NCBI GenBank assembly: GCA_023412175.1
Contig: JAEYOB010000173.1
Location: 1 to 8,643, forward strand
DNA: 8,643 nucleotides
Reading direction: 5' to 3'
Source: Pseudomonadota bacterium
Lineage (GTDB): Bacteria > Pseudomonadota > Alphaproteobacteria > Azospirillales > Azospirillaceae
Part shown: positions 5,452 to 8,643 of the stretch, in pieces
Layout: every line of letters begins with the position of its first letter
How positions within the stretch are numbered: the stretch's first letter is position 1
Translations under genes and position numbers: made by a program
The notes under the pieces: generated by a model
Databases searched by the model: none
What the model was told of the DNA's origin: nothing
Seen by the model: only the letters and a program-made list of their open reading frames with translations

Positions 5452-7416
5452 TCAGGCCGCGCGGATTCCCGTGAGGAAGGTCTCGACCTCCCGGCGCAGG
5501 GCCTCCGCCTGCTGCGACAGCTCGTTCGAGGCGCCGAGCACCTGGGAGGCCGCGGTGCCGGTCTGGTTCGCCGCCTGGTTCACCTGACTGACGTTGCTGC
5601 TAACCTCCTCGGTGCCCTGCGCCGCCTGCTGCACGTTGCGGGTGATCTCGCCGGTGGTGGCGTTCTGCTCCTCGATGGCGGCGGCGATGGTCGAGGCGAT
5701 CTCGTTGATCGAGGCGATCGTCGCACCGATCCCCTCGATGGCCGCGACCGTGCCCTGGGTGGCGGTCTGCACGTTGGCGATCTGCGCGGAGATATCCTCG
5801 GTGGCCTTGGCGGTCTGGTTGGCCAGCGCCTTCACCTCGGAAGCGACGACGGCAAAGCCCTTGCCCGCCTCGCCCGCACGGGCGGCTTCGATGGTGGCGT
5901 TGAGCGCCAGCAGGTTGGTCTGGCTGGCGATGTCCTGGATCAGCTTGACCACCTCGCCGATGCGGCCGGCCTCCTCGGCAAGGCTGCGCACCGAGCCGGT
6001 GGTCTCCTGGGCCTCGCGCACCGCCCTGGCGGCGATGTCGTTGGAGCGCGACACCTGCCGGCTGATCTCCTGGATCGAGGCCCCCATTTCCTCGGCGGCC
6101 GAGGCGACCGTCTGCCCGTTGGCCGAGGTCTGCTCGGCCGCCGCCGCCGAGGCGGTCGCCTGACGGTTCGTTTGATCGGCCAGCGCCGCCATGCTCTCGG
6201 CGGTCTGGCTGAGTTCGGTGGACGCGGAGGCGACCCCGCCCAGCACGCTGCTCATGGTGCGGTCGAAGCCCTGGATCAGGTGCTCGACCGCGGCGGCACG
6301 CCGTTCCTTGGCGGCCTGCTCGGCCGCCTGTTCGGCCGCCAGCCGGTCGGCCTCGATCATGCTGGTCTTGAAGACCTGCACCGCCTCGGCCATGGCACCG
6401 ACCTCGTCGGCGCGCCCGCGGCCGGGCACCGCGATCGTCCTGTCGCCCCCGGCCAGCGCCTTCATCGCCGCCGTCATGTCGGCGATGGGCCGGGAGATGC
6501 CGCGCCCGATCAGGGCGGCGAGCAGCACGGAGACCGTGGCGATGACGATCATGCCGATCAGCATCATGCGCGACAGCGCCGCCTGCGTGGCTTCGCTCTC
6601 CGCCCGGACCGTCGTGTAGGCCTGGGACAGGGAGTCGCGCAGGGCATCGATCTGCGGCTCCGTCTCGCGGAAGGTGGCCGAGAGCGCGTCCACGGTCTGC
6701 GCCCGGTACATCATCGTCTCGCTGAGCTGCTCGAAGGCCTGCCGGTAGCTGTCCAACCGGGCGCCGGCCACGGCCTTGGCTTCGGCCGAAAGGGTAGAGC
6801 CCTCCAGGAGCCCGGCGAAAGCCGTGGCCTCCTGCTCGAACATCTCGGCGTACTTCGCCTCTTCGCTCTGCAGGAAATCCTTCTCATGCCGGCGCATCGT
6901 CAACAGGGAGATCATCAGTTTCGGCTCGTCCGCCGTCTTGATCCTATCTTCCATTTCGAGCGCCGCCTCGTGCACGGAACTCCGCAGCCCGGATTGCCCG
7001 GACATACCGATCATCCTGGTGTCGTCCGCGACCGCCTTGAACTGGGACTGGTACGTCGCGATGCCGTCGCGGATCTTCTTCAGAAGCTCCTGGTTGGCCG
7101 GCACGACGAGGCGGTCGGCGAGATCCTTCATCTTGCCGGCGACGGTCTCCGCGACCCTTGCGTGCTCCGACGCGTACTTCTCTTCGTTCCGCAGGAAGAA
7201 GTCCTTCTCGTAGCGGCGCAGTTCCATCAGCCCGACGTCGGTCTCGGTGGTCAGGAGCTGGCGTTCCGTCGCCTGTTCCAGGGCGTCCTGCGCCTCGGTC
7301 TGTTTTCCGGAAGCCACCAGATACAGGATCCCGATCAGCAGGAACCCGATCAGGGCCGTCCCCCCTATGACGCCGACTTGGGCGGTGATGCCGAACCGGC
7401 TGAGAAGGCGCGTCAT
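5452..7416 (-). CDS. Methyl-accepting chemotaxis protein with HBM-type periplasmic sensor
   Basis: This 654-residue inner-membrane chemoreceptor has TM1 at about 13-34, a periplasmic domain at 35-284, TM2 at about 285-304, a HAMP domain at about 305-358 and a cytoplasmic four-helix signalling region at about 375-650. The signalling tip is nearly invariant: [20 protein letters not shown] (496-515) followed by [17 protein letters not shown]. The tip contacts CheA and CheW. The all-helical sensor contains an internal duplication: [18 protein letters not shown] (65-82) recurs as [18 protein letters not shown] (173-190), 108 residues later. That is the mark of the helical bimodular (HBM) domain, known from Pseudomonas McpS, which binds organic acids such as malate and succinate. 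The ligand here is unknown. The C-terminus (TGIRAA) lacks the NWETF-type CheR/CheB tether. GAGGG seven bases before the ATG at 7416 supports that start. No che genes lie nearby, so it is an orphan receptor using a distant pathway. Confidence 0.96.
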   Translation of the reverse strand: MTRLLSRFGITAQVGVIGGTALIGFLLIGILYLVASGKQTEAQDALEQATERQLLTTETDVGLMELRRYEKDFFLRNEEKYASEHARVAETVAGKMKDLADRLVVPANQELLKKIRDGIATYQSQFKAVADDTRMIGMSGQSGLRSSVHEAALEMEDRIKTADEPKLMISLLTMRRHEKDFLQSEEAKYAEMFEQEATAFAGLLEGSTLSAEAKAVAGARLDSYRQAFEQLSETMMYRAQTVDALSATFRETEPQIDALRDSLSQAYTTVRAESEATQAALSRMMLIGMIVIATVSVLLAALIGRGISRPIADMTAAMKALAGGDRTIAVPGRGRADEVGAMAEAVQVFKTSMIEADRLAAEQAAEQAAKERRAAAVEHLIQGFDRTMSSVLGGVASASTELSQTAESMAALADQTNRQATASAAAAEQTSANGQTVASAAEEMGASIQEISRQVSRSNDIAARAVREAQETTGSVRSLAEEAGRIGEVVKLIQDIASQTNLLALNATIEAARAGEAGKGFAVVASEVKALANQTAKATEDISAQIANVQTATQGTVAAIEGIGATIASINEIASTIAAAIEEQNATTGEITRNVQQAAQGTEEVSSNVSQVNQAANQTGTAASQVLGASNELSQQAEALRREVETFLTGIRAA

Positions 7417-7456
7417 GACTTATCCCTCTTGATGCCTGAACGCCGTTTTCGAGGCG

Positions 7457-7476
7457 CCCCTCCTGCGCAGGCGGGG
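7457..7476. promoter_or_regulatory. 20-bp near-perfect palindrome in the chemoreceptor leader
   Basis: CCCCTCCTGC (7457-7466) and GCAGGCGGGG (7467-7476) are complementary at 9 of 10 positions with no spacer; the centre CCTGCGCAGG is fully self-complementary. It lies 40 bp upstream of the chemoreceptor start, within its probable untranslated leader. It could be a dimeric repressor site or a hairpin in the leader RNA. G/C-rich dyads also arise by chance in this genome. Confidence 0.33.
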
Positions 7477-7490
7477 GCCGTCACGGCTTT

Positions 7491-7528
7491 CTAATCGTTA
7501 GGCACACGTCCTTAGGGCCCCAATCGTT
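7491..7528 (-). promoter_or_regulatory. Candidate chemoreceptor promoter with AATCGTT repeats
   Basis: On the minus strand TTGGGG (plus 7518-7523) and TAACGA (plus 7495-7500) are 17 bp apart, a weak -35/-10 pair. The two boxes overlap two direct AATCGTT copies (7493-7499 and 7522-7528), 29 bp start to start. The first sits in the palindrome CTAA-TCG-TTAG (7491-7501). I see no convincing flagellar sigma-28 or sigma-54 promoter. The AT-rich character of 7485-7560 against its surroundings marks it as the regulatory part of the 226-bp divergent gap. Confidence 0.33.
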
Positions 7529-7629
7529 TAGAATTGCTTTCGTGGCTAAAGAATCTGTGTCCTCTACAAGCCGTGGGCCGATGGCATGCCTCCGCATTGC
7601 CGCCCTACCCGCGCGCCGCGCCAGCGCGC

Positions 7630-7635
7630 TATAAT
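7630..7635 (+). promoter_or_regulatory. Consensus -10 box implying a leaderless response-regulator mRNA
   Basis: TATAAT matches the sigma-70 -10 consensus exactly and is rare in DNA this GC-rich. It ends seven bases before the ATG at 7643, so transcription would begin at or next to the A of the start codon. No Shine-Dalgarno sequence is present. No good -35 is seen at 16-18 bp spacing, so the promoter may be weak or activator-dependent. Confidence 0.5.
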
Positions 7636-7642
7636 CCCGGCC

Positions 7643-8350
7643 ATGACCGAGGAAGAAGTCCAGTCCCTGCCCCACGTGCTGGTCGTCGACGACGACACCC
7701 GGCTGCGGGAGCTCCTGCGCAAGTACCTCGCCGGCAACGGCTTCCTGGTGAGCACCGCGGCCGACGCGGCGGACGCGCGCGCCAAGCTGCAAAGCCTCGC
7801 CTTCGACCTCATCGTGCTCGACATCATGATGCCGGGCGAAAGCGGGCTGGAGCTGACCGAGTGGCTGCGGCGCGACAGCGCCATCCCGATCCTGCTGCTG
7901 ACCGCCCGTGGCGAGCCGGACGACCGCATCGCCGGGCTGGAGGCCGGGGCCGACGACTATCTCGCCAAGCCGTTCCAGCCGCGCGAACTGGTGCTGCGCA
8001 TCACCTCAATCCTGCGCCGGCAGGCGGCATCCCCGCCGGCCCCGCCGCCGGCGCAGCCGGTGCGGCTCGGGCCGCTGCTCTACCTGCCGGACCGCGACGA
8101 GCTGCGCAACGGCGAGGAGGTGATCCGCCTGACCAGCGCCGAGGCCGGGCTGCTGCGCGTGCTGGCCGGACAGCCGGGCGTCACCTTCACCCGCGAAGAG
8201 CTGGCCGAGCGCGCCAAGGCCATCGGCAACGCCCGTACCATCGACGTTCAGGTCACCCGCCTGCGCCGCAAGATCGAGCCCGACCCGCGCGAGCCGCGCT
8301 ACCTGCACACGGTGCGCGGCGAGGGCTATGTGCTGAGGCCCGACGCATGA
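7643..8350 (+). CDS. OmpR-class two-component response regulator
   Basis: This 235-residue regulator has a receiver domain (about 10-127) with acidic pocket Asp16/Asp17 in LVVDDD, phospho-acceptor Asp60 in VLDIMMPG, switch Thr87 in LLTARG and Lys109 in AKPF. A Pro/Ala linker (about 129-139) leads to an OmpR/PhoB winged helix (140-235) with recognition helix ARTIDVQVTRLRRKIE (197-212) and the wing HTVRGEGYVL. Phosphorylation by its partner kinase drives dimerisation and DNA binding. The opening VDDDTRLRELLRKYL and GEPDDRIAGLEAGADDYLAKPF are closest to true OmpR among the subfamilies I know, but its targets here (porins, exopolysaccharide, others) cannot be read from sequence. I start at 7643, where the receiver strand begins at its usual distance. 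An upstream ATG at 7586 would add 19 unrelated residues and read through the promoter. Its TGA overlaps the ATG of the kinase gene (ATGA), so the two are translationally coupled. Confidence 0.95.
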   Translation: MTEEEVQSLPHVLVVDDDTRLRELLRKYLAGNGFLVSTAADAADARAKLQSLAFDLIVLDIMMPGESGLELTEWLRRDSAIPILLLTARGEPDDRIAGLEAGADDYLAKPFQPRELVLRITSILRRQAASPPAPPPAQPVRLGPLLYLPDRDELRNGEEVIRLTSAEAGLLRVLAGQPGVTFTREELAERAKAIGNARTIDVQVTRLRRKIEPDPREPRYLHTVRGEGYVLRPDA

Positions 8351-8643
8351 CGGCCCCGGCCGACACCGCCGCGCGGGGGGCCGCACCGGCCGGCAGCGGG
8401 CCGTTCGGGGTGAAGCGGTTCCTGCCGCGCACGCTGTTCGCGCGCTCGCTGCTGATCATCGTGACGCCGGTGATCCTGGCGCAGGCGGTGGCGACCTGGA
8501 TCTTCTACGACCGCCACTGGGAGACGATGACCAACCGGCTCGCCAACGCGGTGGCCGGCGACGTCGCGATGATCGCCGAGACGCTGGAGCGCGACCCCAG
8601 CGACGAGGGCCGCCAGCGCACCATCGCCATGGCAGCGCGCAGC
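8347..8643 (+). CDS. EnvZ-type sensor histidine kinase, N-terminal part (3' end outside window)
   Basis: The frame opens at the ATG overlapping the response-regulator stop and runs 99 codons to the window end without a stop. Residues 1-20 are Ala/Pro/Gly-rich. FLPRTLFARSLLIIVTPVIL (25-44) is a basic segment entering a transmembrane helix (about 34-54), and IFYDRHWETMTNRLANAVAGD (52-72) starts the periplasmic sensor. That FLPRTLFARSLLIIV...TWIFYDRHW pattern is typical of the EnvZ-like kinases of alphaproteobacteria. HAMP, dimerisation/His and ATPase domains must lie beyond the window. Adjacency and coupling to an OmpR-class regulator support the assignment. The stimulus is unknown; osmolarity or envelope state would be the default guess from the family. 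Confidence 0.88.
   Translation, partial: MTAPADTAARGAAPAGSGPFGVKRFLPRTLFARSLLIIVTPVILAQAVATWIFYDRHWETMTNRLANAVAGDVAMIAETLERDPSDEGRQRTIAMAARS

Noticed and set aside
6172..7494. A 440-codon plus-strand open frame antisense to the chemoreceptor gene.
   Set aside because: Its composition is His/Arg/Gly/Leu-rich with no recognisable domain, while the minus strand encodes a complete chemoreceptor.
7586..7642. Extension of the response regulator to an upstream ATG at 7586.
   Set aside because: The extra 19 residues are unlike any receiver N-terminus, and the extension would read through the TATAAT box. The 7643 start gives the usual receiver spacing.
1..8643. Search for CRISPR arrays, tRNA or rRNA genes, insertion-sequence transposases and multi-gene defence or toxin-antitoxin systems.
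   Set aside because: No spaced direct-repeat arrays, cloverleaf structures, transposase motifs or toxin-antitoxin pairs were seen. The only orphan of phage-like character is the HTH gene at 668-1345.

Overview
The window is GC-rich DNA (roughly two-thirds G+C or more by eye, strong G/C at third codon positions) whose proteins look alphaproteobacterial. The branched-chain aminotransferase, the MarR neighbour and the OmpR/EnvZ-type pair read like Rhodospirillales (Azospirillum-type) proteins. That placement comes from remembered family resemblance, not from a search.

Left part (1-1603), accessory in character. The window opens inside a plus-strand gene. Its visible end encodes a Gly/Thr-rich repeat tract and then a histidine-rich C-terminus, stopping at 473. 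A minus-strand gene (668-1345) follows, encoding a 225-residue helix-turn-helix protein that recalls phage terminase small subunits. Between the two convergent genes lie three TGAAAC boxes spaced exactly 10 bp apart, with an inverted copy that forms a 12-bp hairpin over the stop codon of the HTH gene. From 1346 to 1603 there is no gene: there is a candidate promoter with an inverted repeat, a REP-like GC-rich palindrome, and two perfect hairpins beyond the uvrB stop.

Middle part (1604-5393), housekeeping. On the minus strand, ilvE (branched-chain aminotransferase) is followed by uvrB (nucleotide excision repair helicase subunit). The 153-bp gap carries a terminator-like hairpin and a possible uvrB promoter, so the two genes are probably separate transcripts. 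A MarR-family regulator is transcribed divergently from ilvE across 91 bp that holds an imperfect dyad overlapping a candidate ilvE -10 box. This suggests, without proving, that the MarR protein controls itself and/or ilvE. A hairpin followed by five T's closes the marR gene.

Right part (5452-8643), signal sensing. A minus-strand chemoreceptor has a duplicated helical periplasmic sensor of the HBM kind, a HAMP domain and a full signalling hairpin. Divergent to it is an OmpR-class response regulator whose stop overlaps the start of an EnvZ-type sensor kinase (ATGA), cut off by the window end. The regulator has a TATAAT box only seven bases before its ATG and no Shine-Dalgarno sequence, which points to a leaderless mRNA.

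No tRNA, rRNA, CRISPR array, insertion sequence or recognisable multi-gene defence system is visible. The points most worth a second look are the 10-bp-phased TGAAAC array, the orphan HTH protein beside it, the His-rich repeat protein and the leaderless signature of the response regulator.
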